Positions 1 to 9,182 are shown, counted from the first letter of the stretch. The stretch is 64,000 nucleotides of DNA from Streptococcus sp. 29892 (GCF_032594935.1 NZ_CP118734.1:1991714-2055713); one strand, 5' to 3'. Numbers and translations are program-made. The notes: generated by a model not told the origin, from the sequence alone.

Positions 1-1851
1 AAGGACTATTGTATTTATGACCAAGATCGCAACAAAACGGAGTTAGGCTATGGTCATATTGTCCGCTCTGCTATTTTCGAACAAAACTATACCTATGATG
101 GCAGTGATTTGGGGGCAACTTATAGCCCTCAGTCCACAAGTTTCAAACTCTGGGCACCTATCTCCAAACAGGTATTTTTAGTCCTTGAAGGGACACCATA
201 TGCCATGACAAGGGGTTCAAAAGGTGTCTGGCAGGTCACAGTAGAGGGTGACTTGGACAGTCAAAGCTACCACTATCTCCACAAAGTCAATGGCGAGTGG
301 ATTGCTGTTCACGACCCCTACGCCCTTTCATCCAAGGCAAACTCTGGCGATAGCTATGTCATCAACCCAAATAAACTTCATAAGGTTCGTCGCGCCAAGA
401 CCCAACGACCGATTTCTCAAGCTATTGTCTATGAAATGAGTGTCCGCGATTTCTCTTGGCAGACAGAAGCTGGATTCAAACACCGTAGTCAATTCCTCGG
501 TCTGACCGAATCACCTGTCTTGGACGGTATGAAACTGGGAATGGACTATATCAAAAATCTGGGCGTTACCCATATTCAACTTCTTCCTGTTTATGATTTT
601 GGAAGTGTAGATGAAAATAAACCCCAAGCTGTTTATAACTGGGGTTACGACCCTATGCAGTACAACCTGCCAGAAGGCTCCTTCTCCAGCCTACCAAATG
701 ACCCCTATGCTCGTATTTTAGAACTCCAGGAAACCATTCAAGCCTATCACGATGCCGATATTTCAGTCAATATGGACGTTGTTTACAACCATGTTTATCA
801 TGCAGAGAAATACGCATTCGAGCTAATTGTCCCTGGTTATTTCTACCGTTACAACGAGCATGGTATGCGGACGGATGGTACTTTCTGTGGCAACGATGTC
901 GCTAGCGAACGCAGCATGGTCCGCAACTACATCAAGCAATCCCTCCGCCAATGGACCAGTATCTATGGTTTTGATGGCTTCCGTTTCGACTTGATGGGGA
1001 TTTTGGACAGCCAAACCATCAACCAAATCCAGGAGGAATTGTCAGCCATTCATCCAAATATCTATCTCTATGGCGAAGGTTGGAAGATGGCAACTGGTCT
1101 AGACTATGAAAAACTAGCCCACCAGTACAATGCAGACCAGCTTCCAGAAGTGAGTTTCTTCAACGATGACTATCGTGATACCTTTAAGAAACTCTTGCTC
1201 AACCCTACCCGTCTAGTTGACAAACAACTACACGAAAAAGTGCAGCATCTCCTGACTGGCAGCCGCTACAGCCACTTCATCACACCGCAACAGTCACTTA
1301 ACTACATCGAGTGTCATGATAATGCAACGGCCTTTGATTACTTCCATATTGAACATCCAGATTGGACACCTCAGCAACAAAAACGAGCTGCAAGCTTTGG
1401 GCTACAATTGGTCCTCATTTCTCAAGGAATGGCCTTTATTCATAGCGGACAAGAATTCTTCCGTACCAAAGATGAGATTGATAATACTTACAATATTCCT
1501 GATAGAATCAATCGCCTAGACTGGACACGGGCTGTTCAATATAAAGAACACATCGAGTTTATCCAAGAATTGATTGCCTTCCGTAAAAACAATCCAATTC
1601 TCAGCCAAAACAGCTATGAAACCATTCAAGAAACCTGTGATTTCTACTGGCTAACCGAATACGTCCTCCGCTATCAAGTCACAAATGGCGATAAAACTAT
1701 CCAGTTCATTATCAACTTTGCGGACAGCGATTTTGTTTTCGAAAACGAAAAAGAGCAAACCGTTCGTTTCAACTTCCCACCTGTTGACGATAATAAAGCC
1801 CAGCAAATCACCCTTGCTGGACAAAGTATTTGTATTTTGGAAGATAAATAG
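1..1851 (+). CDS. pulA: Type I pullulanase, 5' end outside the window
   Basis: Debranching enzyme that hydrolyses alpha-1,6 links of pullulan, glycogen and starch dextrins. The reading frame is open from base 1, so the gene begins upstream; 616 residues are visible against roughly 700-770 in the family. The GH13 regions appear in order: the type I pullulanase signature YNWGYDP (about nt 634-654), DVVYNH (region I), GFDGFRFD with the nucleophile Asp (region II), YGEGW with the acid/base Glu (region III) and ECHDN (region IV). No LPXTG anchor or C-terminal membrane segment is seen, so this is probably an intracellular or non-anchored enzyme and not the large surface amylopullulanase. A TTG at 109 could be mistaken for a start but the family's N-terminal part is upstream. 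A hairpin terminator follows 80 bp downstream. Confidence 0.93.
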   Translation, partial: KDYCIYDQDRNKTELGYGHIVRSAIFEQNYTYDGSDLGATYSPQSTSFKLWAPISKQVFLVLEGTPYAMTRGSKGVWQVTVEGDLDSQSYHYLHKVNGEWIAVHDPYALSSKANSGDSYVINPNKLHKVRRAKTQRPISQAIVYEMSVRDFSWQTEAGFKHRSQFLGLTESPVLDGMKLGMDYIKNLGVTHIQLLPVYDFGSVDENKPQAVYNWGYDPMQYNLPEGSFSSLPNDPYARILELQETIQAYHDADISVNMDVVYNHVYHAEKYAFELIVPGYFYRYNEHGMRTDGTFCGNDVASERSMVRNYIKQSLRQWTSIYGFDGFRFDLMGILDSQTINQIQEELSAIHPNIYLYGEGWKMATGLDYEKLAHQYNADQLPEVSFFNDDYRDTFKKLLLNPTRLVDKQLHEKVQHLLTGSRYSHFITPQQSLNYIECHDNATAFDYFHIEHPDWTPQQQKRAASFGLQLVLISQGMAFIHSGQEFFRTKDEIDNTYNIPDRINRLDWTRAVQYKEHIEFIQELIAFRKNNPILSQNSYETIQETCDFYWLTEYVLRYQVTNGDKTIQFIINFADSDFVFENEKEQTVRFNFPPVDDNKAQQITLAGQSICILEDK

Positions 1852-1930
1852 GACCTAAGACGGATGTTCGCGAAAGAAATATAGGCTATACTATAGTCAC
1901 TCCTAAATATTTTTCATAAATCTCCTTAGA

Positions 1931-1958
1931 ACTCATCAGTCATGCTGGTGAGTTTTTT
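1931..1958 (+). terminator. Terminator of the pullulanase gene
   Basis: A 9-bp stem (ACTCATCAG with CTGGTGAGT, one G-U pair) is followed by a run of six T on the plus strand. Confidence 0.75.
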
Positions 1959-1965
1959 GTGTCAC

Positions 1966-1995
1966 AAAGAAAACAACCCAGCATAAAGCTGAGTT
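1966..1995 (-). terminator. Terminator of the aspS-yitT-nrdI unit
   Basis: On the minus strand AACTCAGC pairs with GCTGGGTT across a five-base loop and is followed by a T-rich tail; it starts 9 bp after the nrdI stop. Confidence 0.65.
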
Positions 1996-2003
1996 GAAAC
2001 TCT

Positions 2004-2456
2004 TCACATCATTTCCATTATCTTCCGACCAATACGTTCAATGTCATTCTGCATACCACGCAATTCAAAGGTATCAATAACAGGGAACCCAAAACGCTCA
2101 GAATACTGCTTGGCAGTCAGACAATACTGGTTGTTGAAATTTCGATTGCCTGAACCAACAACACCCAGACAGAGCTCTGCATTATTCTCAAAAGCAATAA
2201 AATCACCTAAAGGATTGGTCAAAATCTCCACATCTCCATTATCCACTCCATTTCCACCTTCTAAATAAGTTGGTAGAAAAGCCACAAAAGGCGCGTCGAG
2301 TTGATAAAAAGGAATATCCTGCTTGACCAAATCTTTGACATGAACCAGTTCAAGGTCCCAATCTGTCTGAAATTGGAAAAATGACTTCAAACGTTTTACA
2401 AAACTTTCCGTATTGCCACTCAAACTGATATATACCAGGTAGATTTTTTTCTTCAT
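2004..2456 (-). CDS. nrdI: NrdI-like flavodoxin
   Basis: Small flavodoxin-fold protein of the NrdI family. In the family it supplies the oxidant used to assemble the dimanganese tyrosyl radical cofactor of class Ib ribonucleotide reductase. The 150-residue protein shows the FMN phosphate loop SLSGNT near residues 10-15 and the SGNRNFN loop near residue 115, both typical of NrdI. The ATG at 2454-2456 was chosen over an upstream in-frame start because it lies 1 bp after the stop of the YitT gene and has GGAG about ten bases before it; the longer reading frame would overlap that gene. No nrdE/nrdF/nrdH genes are adjacent, so this copy is separated from the reductase operon. It is the last gene of an apparent aspS-yitT-nrdI unit. 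Confidence 0.85.
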   Translation of the reverse strand: MKKKIYLVYISLSGNTESFVKRLKSFFQFQTDWDLELVHVKDLVKQDIPFYQLDAPFVAFLPTYLEGGNGVDNGDVEILTNPLGDFIAFENNAELCLGVVGSGNRNFNNQYCLTAKQYSERFGFPVIDTFELRGMQNDIERIGRKIMEMM

Positions 2457-2457
2457 C

Positions 2458-3390
2458 CTACTCACTCTCCACAAAATGCCCAATAATATTGACATTGTCC
2501 GCGACAGATACAAAAGCTCTTGGGTCTGCTTTTTTCATAATTTGCTTAAATTCACTAAACTCCGCACGAGTGATAATGGTAATCAAAACAGTCTTTTGCT
2601 CATGATTGTAGGCACCCTCCGCACCATTGATGATAGTCACACCACGATTGAGTTTCTTGTGAATTTGTTTAATAACTCGGTCTGGCTGATTGGTAATAAT
2701 CATGGCCTGCATTCGCTTCTGCTTGACAAAAATAGCATCTGTCATCCGACTAGAGATGAAAAGTGCCACCATGGAATACAGGGCATACTTCCAGCCAAAT
2801 GTCATCCCCGCTATCAGCATAATCATAATATTGACAATCAGAGAAATGGAACCAACTTGCCGTCCCGTCTTTTGCCGAATGATGATGGAAACAATATCAG
2901 TTCCACCACTAGATACATTATTCCTAAGTGCAAAGCCAATCCCTGTACCGAGCATAAGCCCACCGAAAATCGCATTGACCAGAGGATCAGTTGTCAGTGT
3001 GACCGGAGGCATAAACTGAATAAACAAGGAGCTAAGAGATACAGTGATAAAGGTAAAAATAGTAAATTTGTAGCCAATTTTATACCAGGCTATGACGAGC
3101 AAGGGAATATTGAGGGCATAATATACCGCAGCGATTGGTATATCCCAACCCGCATAAGAAGCAGCTAAGGCAGAAACTATCTGAGCTATACCAGTCACTC
3201 CCGATGAATAGACATTCCCTGGTCTAAAGAAAAAATTGACCGCAATACTAGATAGGAGCCCATAAATAATGGACCCCGATATCCGTTCTGCATATTTTTC
3301 TCGAGAAATCCCCGAAATAACTGACCAAAACTTATTCTTTCTGGCCTTTCTTAAGAAAAGAACACGCTGTTTTCTGAAAAATTTATTCAT
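2458..3390 (-). CDS. YitT family membrane protein
   Basis: Integral membrane protein with the YitT_membrane N-terminal region (about five or six hydrophobic segments, residues 35-215) followed by a C-terminal DUF2179 domain (about residues 225-305, containing [17 protein letters not shown]). The family is widespread in Firmicutes; transport-related roles have been suggested but the substrate is not settled. The ATG at 3388-3390 overlaps the aspS stop by 8 bp, pointing to translational coupling; a TTG two codons earlier is the alternative. A paralogue lies at 54823-55695 in this window. Confidence 0.85.
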   Translation of the reverse strand: MNKFFRKQRVLFLRKARKNKFWSVISGISREKYAERISGSIIYGLLSSIAVNFFFRPGNVYSSGVTGIAQIVSALAASYAGWDIPIAAVYYALNIPLLVIAWYKIGYKFTIFTFITVSLSSLFIQFMPPVTLTTDPLVNAIFGGLMLGTGIGFALRNNVSSGGTDIVSIIIRQKTGRQVGSISLIVNIMIMLIAGMTFGWKYALYSMVALFISSRMTDAIFVKQKRMQAMIITNQPDRVIKQIHKKLNRGVTIINGAEGAYNHEQKTVLITIITRAEFSEFKQIMKKADPRAFVSVADNVNIIGHFVESE

Positions 3391-5134
3391 TTTCAAGTGT
3401 AATATCTAAAGCTAATTCCTCTAATTGAGCTGATGCAACCGTACTTGGTGCCTGTGTCATCGGATCAGATGCCTTGTTATTCTTCGGAAAGGCAATCACT
3501 TCACGGATATTGTCCTCACCTGCCAAGAGCATGACAAAACGGTCCAAACCGATAGCCAATCCACCATGTGGTGGGAAACCATAGTCCATAGCTTCTAGCA
3601 AGAAACCAAACTGCTCATGGGCATCCTCTGCAGAGAAGCCAAGTGCCTTGAACATCCGTTCTTGCATGTCTTTTTGGTTGATACGAAGGCTACCGCCGCC
3701 CAACTCATAACCATTCAAGACAATATCATAGGCAACTGCACGTACCTGCGCCAAATCACCATCCAAATGATGAGCTGTTTCTTCCGTTGGCAAGGTGAAT
3801 GGATGGTGGGCACTCATGTAGCGTCCTTCTTCTTCTGACCACTCAAACATTGGCCAGTCCACAATCCAAAGGAAGTTGAACTTACTTTCGTCAATCAAGC
3901 CCTGTTCCTTAGCTAAGCGATTACGCAAGGCTCCCAAGGTATTATTAGCCACTTCCAATTCATCTGCCACAAAGAGAACTAAGTCCTTGTCTTCCAGTTG
4001 TAAACTTGCTGTCAAGTCAGCTGTAATGTCTGTCAAGAATTTAGCAACTGGACCAGCTAATTCTCCCTGGTCAACCTTGACCCAAGCTAATCCCTTGGCA
4101 CCAAATTGCTTGGCGTACTCTGTTAATTTATCAATGTCCTTACGAGAGTAGCTGTCCGCCGCACCTTTGACCACAATAGCCTTTACAACAGGTGCTTCTG
4201 AGAAGACCTTGAAGTCAACTTCCTTGACAGTAGATGTCAAGTCTTGCAAGAGCATGTCAAAACGAGTATCTGGCTTGTCTGAACCATAGAAGTTCATAGC
4301 ATGGTCATAGGACATACGTGGGAATGGCAAGGTCACGTCGATCCCTTTGGTATCTTTCAAGACCTTAGCAATCAAGCCTTCTACGATGTCTTGGATTTCA
4401 ACTTCATTCAAGAATGAAGTTTCCAAGTCAACCTGTGTAAACTCAGGTTGACGGTCCCCACGCAAATCTTCGTCACGGAAACACTTAACGATTTGGTAAT
4501 AACGGTCAAAACCAGCATTCATCAATAGCTGCTTAGTAATCTGTGGGCTTTGTGGAAGGGCATAGAAGTGACCTTTTGACACACGAGAAGGTACCAAGTA
4601 GTCACGCGCACCTTCTGGCGTTGACTTGGTCAACATTGGCGTTTCCACATCGATAAATTCAAGCTCGTCTAGGTAGTTACGAATGCTGTGGGTTACAGCT
4701 GCACGCAATTTAAAGTTGTTAATCATTTCTGGACGACGAAGATCCAAATAGCGATAGCGCAAACGTGTATCGTCACTGGCTTCAATACCATCCTTGATTT
4801 CGAATGGAGTAGTCTTGGCAGTGTTCAACACTGTCAAGCTGGTTACTTGCAGTTCAACAGCTCCTGTTGGGAGGTTGTCGTTTGCTTGTTCACGCTCCAC
4901 AACCATTCCCGTCACTTCTATAACAAATTCACTGCGGAGGCTTTCAGCAGTTGCCATAAGGTCTTGGTCTACAAGTTCTGGATTGATGACCAATTGCATA
5001 ATACCTTCGCGGTCACGCAAATCAATGAAAATCAAGCCACCCAAGTCACGACGGCGGCCAACCCAACCTTTCAAAGTAATTTCCTGTCCGACATGTTCCT
5101 TACGAACACGTCCAGCATACATAGAACGTTTCAT
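3383..5134 (-). CDS. aspS: Aspartate--tRNA ligase
   Basis: Class IIb aminoacyl-tRNA synthetase that charges tRNA-Asp. The 583 residues match the bacterial form: an N-terminal OB-fold anticodon-binding domain (about 1-110), the catalytic core with motif 2 [10 protein letters not shown] at 219-228, the bacterial GAD insertion in the middle, and motif 3 GLDRFVMLL near the C terminus. An extended -10 element (TATGGTAGAAT) lies about 40 bp upstream, and GAGG precedes the ATG. It heads the unit aspS-yitT-nrdI, with the next gene overlapping its stop. Confidence 0.98.
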   Translation of the reverse strand: MKRSMYAGRVRKEHVGQEITLKGWVGRRRDLGGLIFIDLRDREGIMQLVINPELVDQDLMATAESLRSEFVIEVTGMVVEREQANDNLPTGAVELQVTSLTVLNTAKTTPFEIKDGIEASDDTRLRYRYLDLRRPEMINNFKLRAAVTHSIRNYLDELEFIDVETPMLTKSTPEGARDYLVPSRVSKGHFYALPQSPQITKQLLMNAGFDRYYQIVKCFRDEDLRGDRQPEFTQVDLETSFLNEVEIQDIVEGLIAKVLKDTKGIDVTLPFPRMSYDHAMNFYGSDKPDTRFDMLLQDLTSTVKEVDFKVFSEAPVVKAIVVKGAADSYSRKDIDKLTEYAKQFGAKGLAWVKVDQGELAGPVAKFLTDITADLTASLQLEDKDLVLFVADELEVANNTLGALRNRLAKEQGLIDESKFNFLWIVDWPMFEWSEEEGRYMSAHHPFTLPTEETAHHLDGDLAQVRAVAYDIVLNGYELGGGSLRINQKDMQERMFKALGFSAEDAHEQFGFLLEAMDYGFPPHGGLAIGLDRFVMLLAGEDNIREVIAFPKNNKASDPMTQAPSTVASAQLEELALDITLENE

Positions 5135-5209
5135 TTTCTTCCTCTTTTACTGATTTTATACCTATTCATTCTACCATAAAATAGCTGATTTTTGGGAGAA
5201 ATTGCCGAG

Positions 5210-5244
5210 AAAAAATCGAAAAACCAGCCCTAGTTGACTGGTTT
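5210..5244 (-). terminator. Terminator of the aldo/keto reductase-elaA unit
   Basis: On the minus strand AAACCAG pairs with CTGGTTT and is followed by TTTCGATTTTTT. The stem overlaps the last codons of the acetyltransferase gene. Confidence 0.7.
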
Positions 5245-5682
5245 GCTGTATAGCATATCCAAATGCGGAATATCATCCTCCAAATATACTTCAGAAACTG
5301 GCTTAAAGCCAAGCAATTGATAGAATTTTTCTAAATAAGCTTGGGCACCGATTTTAATCTGATTTTCTTTCCATTCATTTGTGATGTAATGGATAGCTTG
5401 CTCCATCATTGGCCGACCCAAGCCTTTACCACGATGACTTGGCTTGATGACCACACGACCGATGGAAACTTCATCATAGCTCAGACCAGCCGGTAAAATT
5501 CTCAAGTATGCAACCAACTCCCCGTTGTCTGTGCCTAAAAGATGAAGACAGTTTGGATCCTTTCCATCAACTTCAGGATAAGGACAGGCTTGTTCCACGA
5601 CAAACACGTCGGTCCGAAGTGTCAAGATAGTGTAAAGTTCCTGTAAACTAAGTTGGTCAAATGCTTTAATTTCCCACTTCAT
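5230..5682 (-). CDS. ElaA-type GNAT acetyltransferase
   Basis: GCN5-related N-acetyltransferase of 150 residues, transferring acetyl from acetyl-CoA to an unknown amine. The N-terminal stretch LRTDVFVVEQACPYPEVDG is the hallmark of the ElaA subfamily, and the acetyl-CoA loop is VVIKPSHRGKGLGRPMM (about residues 76-92). It starts 9 bp after the stop of the upstream aldo/keto reductase, so the two are probably cotranscribed. The substrate cannot be read from sequence. Confidence 0.85.
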   Translation of the reverse strand: MKWEIKAFDQLSLQELYTILTLRTDVFVVEQACPYPEVDGKDPNCLHLLGTDNGELVAYLRILPAGLSYDEVSIGRVVIKPSHRGKGLGRPMMEQAIHYITNEWKENQIKIGAQAYLEKFYQLLGFKPVSEVYLEDDIPHLDMLYSKPVN

Positions 5683-5691
5683 ACATTCCTC

Positions 5692-6603
5692 CTAAGGCAG
5701 AATGTTTCCTGCACTTCTGTAAATCTCGTACCATTCTTGTCTAGTCAAGGTAATCTGGCTAGCTTGAGCAATCTTGGTCAGGCGATCTGAATTCATAGAA
5801 CCTACAATGGTTTGAATTTTCGCTGGATGGCGCAAAATCCAAGCTACGACAATGGTTTCATGTGAAACATGGTAGCGCTCTGCTATTTCCCCAATGGTCT
5901 GATTTAAAAGAGCATAGTCAGGATGGTTGGCGAAAATACCTCGTTGCAAATCAATCAAGAATGGGGACCAGGCCTGAATGGTGATTTTTTTGAGCTGGCA
6001 ATAATCAATCAAACCTCCGTCCCGCATGGTCGCAGCATCGTCTTTCATGTTGACATGGAGCCCTGCATCAATCAAAGGAGTATGAGCTGGCGAAAGTTGG
6101 AGCTGATTTACCGCTAGGGGCTGGTCCAGATAGGACTGGAGTAACTCCATTTGGTAGATGTTCTGGTTGCTGACACCGGAATGTCGCACCTTACCAGCCT
6201 GCTTCAAGAGATAAAAGGCTTCTGCCACTTCCTCTGCTTCCATGAGGGCATCTGGACGGTGGAGGGCCAAAACATCAAGATATTCTGTATCCAGGCGCTT
6301 GAGAATACCATCCACTGTCTCCAAGATGTAGTCTTTAGAAAAATCAAAATACCCCTTACGAATACCGCATTTTGATTGGAGGAAAATATCCTCTCGCTTC
6401 AGTCCTGCCAATTTTGCACCCTGGGCAAAACGAATTTCAGATTCTCCCTGACCATAAATATCCGCATGATCGAAAAAGTTAATTCCTTGTTCAAGGACTG
6501 TTTTCAAGACCTGGGCTGTTTCCTTCTCGCTCAAACTTGCCATTCGCATACAACCTAGACCAATTCGTGAAACTTCTAATCCTGTTTGTCCTAATTTTTG
6601 CAT
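5692..6603 (-). CDS. Aldo/keto reductase
   Basis: NADPH-dependent oxidoreductase of the aldo/keto reductase superfamily, close to the YdhF-type group. The TIM-barrel tetrad is visible: Asp and Tyr in FFDHADIYGQ, Lys in LQSKCG, His in LALHRPD. The C-terminal nucleotide-binding part has IVGSMNSDRL. At 303 residues it is of family length. It is cotranscribed with the downstream ElaA-type gene. The physiological substrate is unknown. Confidence 0.88.
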   Translation of the reverse strand: MQKLGQTGLEVSRIGLGCMRMASLSEKETAQVLKTVLEQGINFFDHADIYGQGESEIRFAQGAKLAGLKREDIFLQSKCGIRKGYFDFSKDYILETVDGILKRLDTEYLDVLALHRPDALMEAEEVAEAFYLLKQAGKVRHSGVSNQNIYQMELLQSYLDQPLAVNQLQLSPAHTPLIDAGLHVNMKDDAATMRDGGLIDYCQLKKITIQAWSPFLIDLQRGIFANHPDYALLNQTIGEIAERYHVSHETIVVAWILRHPAKIQTIVGSMNSDRLTKIAQASQITLTRQEWYEIYRSAGNILP

Positions 6604-6635
6604 AAGTTGCCTCCTCTTCTGACTTCATTATATAC

Positions 6636-6661
6636 AAAAAAAGAGATTGTCGCCAATCTCT
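6636..6661 (-). terminator. Terminator after the DUF4956 gene
   Basis: On the minus strand AGAGATTG pairs perfectly with CAATCTCT over a four-base loop, followed by seven T; it begins 7 bp after the DUF4956 stop. Confidence 0.85.
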
Positions 6662-6668
6662 CACCCTC

Positions 6669-7355
6669 CTACAAGGTTTTCTTTTTCTGTGCCAGCTTGC
6701 TAATGCTGATCTCAATCGAATCATTGATACTGAGCAAGGTATCAATCACCTGTTTATCCGATAAATTCGAATCTAAATCAACATTATAGACAAGCTCCAA
6801 GCTATTGCTTTTTTTAATGTTCTTAATGCTAACCAATTCTACATACTTACAGGCATTGATAAAAGTAGCTTCAAATAGTAGTTCGTAATCCAACTCCCTT
6901 GGTACTCGAATGGTGATGTTCCGTCTGGTTTGACTAACTGTCGCAAAGGAAGAATTTTCCAAGAATAGCAAGACTAGACAAACAAAGAGCGTAAAAATGG
7001 TTGCTAGGATGATAAAGCCCATACCGCAAGCCAGACCAATACCCGTTGCGATAAAGACCATCAAGAGTTCCTTAGCCCCACCTGCCGCAGAGCGAAACCG
7101 AATCATCCCGAAGGTTCCCGCAATGGCCACACTGGTTCCCAAGTTGCCATTGACCATAAATATAATCATGGTCATAAGAACCGGAAGAACGGTCAAAGTA
7201 ATCACAAATTCCTTGGAATATAGGGTCTTGTATTTATAAACTACTGCAATAATCAGCCCCAGAATCAGGCTAACGACTAAACTGGTTGCTAGCATAGACG
7301 GTTCTGCGGGGCCTGTATTGGTTTCAAAGATACTTTTAAACAATTGCTCTTTCAA
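6669..7355 (-). CDS. DUF4956 membrane protein
   Basis: Membrane protein of 228 residues with four hydrophobic segments in the first 135 residues, including the conserved NGNLGTSVAIAGTFGMIRFRS block of DUF4956, and a soluble C-terminal half. The function is unknown; the family often sits beside VTC-domain and CotH-type genes, which fits the VTC gene just upstream. The start is a TTG at 7353-7355 inside the end of the upstream gene (20-bp overlap) with GAGG about ten bases before it; the next ATG would remove the first 19 residues. Confidence 0.8.
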   Translation of the reverse strand: MKEQLFKSIFETNTGPAEPSMLATSLVVSLILGLIIAVVYKYKTLYSKEFVITLTVLPVLMTMIIFMVNGNLGTSVAIAGTFGMIRFRSAAGGAKELLMVFIATGIGLACGMGFIILATIFTLFVCLVLLFLENSSFATVSQTRRNITIRVPRELDYELLFEATFINACKYVELVSIKNIKKSNSLELVYNVDLDSNLSDKQVIDTLLSINDSIEISISKLAQKKKTL

Positions 7356-8079
7356 AAATTATTTCCTCTTCTTGACTTTCTACTAACTTACGGTGGGCTG
7401 TCCCATATTTAGAAAATGACACGCGCTTCAGACCATACTGATCAATAATGGCTTGAAGCCATTCTGGGTAGGTTTCAGGCACCTTAATTTCCATAATTAC
7501 TTGATCATCTTCTAATAAAGGATAGCCATACTTTCCTGCAAACAAATCCACATCGTAATGACGATAAAGGATATTTTGGTCAATAGTGATGCGAACCTTC
7601 TTATCCTCAATCCCTTTCATTGAAAAACGATCATAGTAAATGTACATCATGGGCTCAATCTTGCCGTAACGCTCTCGAAGCTCTGCCATTGTTTCCAAAA
7701 GCACTGGATTGTTGATGGTTTCATCAACTAGGTTATGGCTCATAAATTTCAAGACCGATGCTGGCTTTGAGGTCAAGCGATCCTTCAAGCCAACGCCATT
7801 TTCTTTTTTCTTGATTTCTAAAAAGACCTGGCTATCTGCATGTGGATGAGCATCGTAGGTCCGCATACGGATTTTCTCACGCTTCCACAGACGCTCCGCG
7901 GAATCTTGAATCATTCGATATTCATTTGTATCAAAATATATATTGGTAATAGTTGAAGTTGGGTAATCATCTTTGACTACATGAGCCTGAAGCTCTGCCA
8001 TAACCGCTGCTAGTTGATGGCGATCAAGGATATATTTTGTTTCGATTCGTTTAAATTTGGTCTGTACTGTTTCTTTCAT
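7336..8079 (-). CDS. VTC-domain (polyphosphate polymerase-like) protein
   Basis: A 247-residue cytosolic protein covering a VTC domain of the CYTH-like tunnel-fold superfamily, which in yeast Vtc4 makes polyphosphate. Visible features are the basic entry FKRIETKYIL, the conserved IYFDT, KIRMRTYD and FLEIKKK strands and, near the C terminus, VIMEIKVPE, i.e. the alternating Lys/Arg and Glu residues that line the tunnel. Bacterial VTC proteins are poorly characterised and polyphosphate synthesis here is only an inference from the fold. It overlaps the DUF4956 gene by 20 bp, and a BlaI-type operator lies 16-25 bp upstream of its start. Confidence 0.82.
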   Translation of the reverse strand: MKETVQTKFKRIETKYILDRHQLAAVMAELQAHVVKDDYPTSTITNIYFDTNEYRMIQDSAERLWKREKIRMRTYDAHPHADSQVFLEIKKKENGVGLKDRLTSKPASVLKFMSHNLVDETINNPVLLETMAELRERYGKIEPMMYIYYDRFSMKGIEDKKVRITIDQNILYRHYDVDLFAGKYGYPLLEDDQVIMEIKVPETYPEWLQAIIDQYGLKRVSFSKYGTAHRKLVESQEEEIIFERAIV

Positions 8080-8094
8080 CTTACTCTCTTTTTC

Positions 8095-8104
8095 TACACT
8101 TGTC
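8095..8104 (-). promoter_or_regulatory. BlaI-type operator before the VTC-DUF4956 unit
   Basis: TACACTTGTC, followed by G, is identical over 11 bases to the operators at 9063 and 11124. On the minus strand it overlaps a possible -10 (TAGAAA). The same promoter geometry would leave a leader of only about 5 nt, so the exact promoter is uncertain. Confidence 0.6.
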
Positions 8105-8122
8105 GTTCTAAGGGTTAAGAGA

Positions 8123-8144
8123 AGAGTGGCTCACTTCCCACTCT
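8123..8144 (-). terminator. Hairpin between the PepSY gene and the VTC unit
   Basis: AGAGTGG pairs with CCACTCT over an eight-base loop, just after the PepSY stop on the minus strand. The tail CTTCTCTT is only weakly U-rich, so it is a weak terminator or attenuator at best. Confidence 0.4.
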
Positions 8145-8153
8145 CCCTATCTA

Positions 8154-8960
8154 TTACCAGCTTTTCTTTGCTTCTACTTTTTTCTTAATAATTTGACCTG
8201 TTGTACCGTTAATCTTGTAGTCAAATTCAGAGTTGTTGGCAAGGGCTTCAACCTCATAGATGCCTTTCTCAAGGTCAACCTCTTTAAAGCGAACTTTAGC
8301 TGCTGCCAAGCCTAAATCTTTCAAGACAATAGTCTTCACTTGTTCTACTGAAAGTGTTGGCACTACTGCCACTTTCTTAGGCTGTGTGACTACAACTGGT
8401 TTTTTCTGCGAAGTTACTGGTTTTACAGCGACTGCTTTTGTCTTTTTCTTGATAATCTTGCCTGTTAAGCCATTGATATCATATTCATATTCAAGATTAT
8501 TTGCCACAAAATCCACTTCATAAACGCTCTTCTCAAGATCTACTTCTTTGAAGCGAACCTTATTAGCTGTCAAACCTGCATCCTTCAGGGCAATTGTTTT
8601 TGCCTGCTCCATTGAAATCGTTACGGCAACAGTTGTTTTCTTCGCTTGAGTTGGTTGAGCTGGTTTAACAGTAGTCTTTGTAGGGGCTAAGTTCTTTGAC
8701 TTTTTCTTAATAATCTTTCCTGTGCTAGCTTGGACATCGTAGTCGTACTCCACATTGTTGGCAACTAGATCAATTTCATAGATCCCTTTTTCAAAATCTA
8801 GATCCTTAAATCGTACTTGACTAGCATTCAAACCAAGATCTTTTAATACGATTGATTTTGCTGCATCCATTGTTTTGATTTGATTGGCCGATACTGTTTG
8901 CTGTAAACCAAGTGTAGCGGCTACTAGTGCTGTAAATGTCAATGTTTTTAACTGTTTCAT
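8154..8960 (-). CDS. Secreted protein with three PepSY repeats
   Basis: A signal peptide (MKQLKTLTFTALVAATLGL, cleavage near VSA-N) is followed by three PepSY-like repeats of about 57 residues (near 32-90, 117-174 and 204-262 of the mature numbering from this start), each with an AK(S/T)I(V/A)LKD-GL helix, a VRFK strand, a YE(I/V)D strand and an ending TGKIIKKK. Lys/Pro/Thr-rich linkers separate them. PepSY domains are thought to inhibit or modulate peptidases at the cell surface. The ATG at 8958-8960 was chosen because GGAG lies six bases before it; the longer start at 8972 contains that ribosome binding site. It has its own operator-controlled promoter and lies beside an M56 peptidase gene whose outer domain is also PepSY-like. 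Confidence 0.85.
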   Translation of the reverse strand: MKQLKTLTFTALVAATLGLQQTVSANQIKTMDAAKSIVLKDLGLNASQVRFKDLDFEKGIYEIDLVANNVEYDYDVQASTGKIIKKKSKNLAPTKTTVKPAQPTQAKKTTVAVTISMEQAKTIALKDAGLTANKVRFKEVDLEKSVYEVDFVANNLEYEYDINGLTGKIIKKKTKAVAVKPVTSQKKPVVVTQPKKVAVVPTLSVEQVKTIVLKDLGLAAAKVRFKEVDLEKGIYEVEALANNSEFDYKINGTTGQIIKKKVEAKKSW

Positions 8961-8985
8961 AATAAACTCCATTATTGTTTTCTTC

Positions 8986-8995
8986 TACATTTGTA
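8986..8995 (-). promoter_or_regulatory. BlaI-type palindromic operator, leader copy
   Basis: TACATTTGTA inside the palindrome CTACATTTGTAG. It lies in the PepSY leader about 25 bp before the start codon, where a bound repressor could block elongation. Confidence 0.6.
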
Positions 8996-9015
8996 GTATT
9001 TGATATTTTAGAATA

Positions 9016-9031
9016 GAGTGGTCTCCCACTC
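9016..9031 (-). other. Perfect 6-bp hairpin with GAGA tetraloop in the PepSY leader
   Basis: On the minus strand GAGTGG-GAGA-CCACTC forms a stem closed by a GNRA-type tetraloop, between two operator copies. No U-run follows, so it is not a classical terminator. Confidence 0.5.
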
Positions 9032-9038
9032 AATCTTC

Positions 9039-9048
9039 TACAGTTGTA
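9039..9048 (-). promoter_or_regulatory. BlaI-type palindromic operator, start-site copy
   Basis: TACAGTTGTA within CTACAGTTGTAG, located at about +5 to +14 of the promoter whose -10 is at 9059-9064. Confidence 0.65.
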
Positions 9049-9058
9049 GTATAATTAC

Positions 9059-9087
9059 ATTCTACACTTGTCGTTTTTAAATGTCAA
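9059..9087 (-). promoter_or_regulatory. Promoter of the PepSY gene with embedded BlaI-type operator
   Basis: On the minus strand TTGACA (9087-9082), 17-bp spacer, TAGAAT (9064-9059). The operator TACACTTGTC (9063-9072) overlaps the -10 and spacer. The same layout recurs at 11120-11148. Confidence 0.75.
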
Positions 9088-9182
9088 GCCTAAAATCTCA
9101 AAAAAGTAAAATATTTTTAAAGACTCTTATCTACTAATGAGCGCTAGCATTTTACCTCATAATGATACTAGATGAGCAAATA

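Noticed and set aside
2476..3168. 230-codon plus-strand frame opposite the first YitT gene
   Set aside because: It is the antisense shadow of a well-supported membrane protein gene and has no ribosome binding site or familiar domain.
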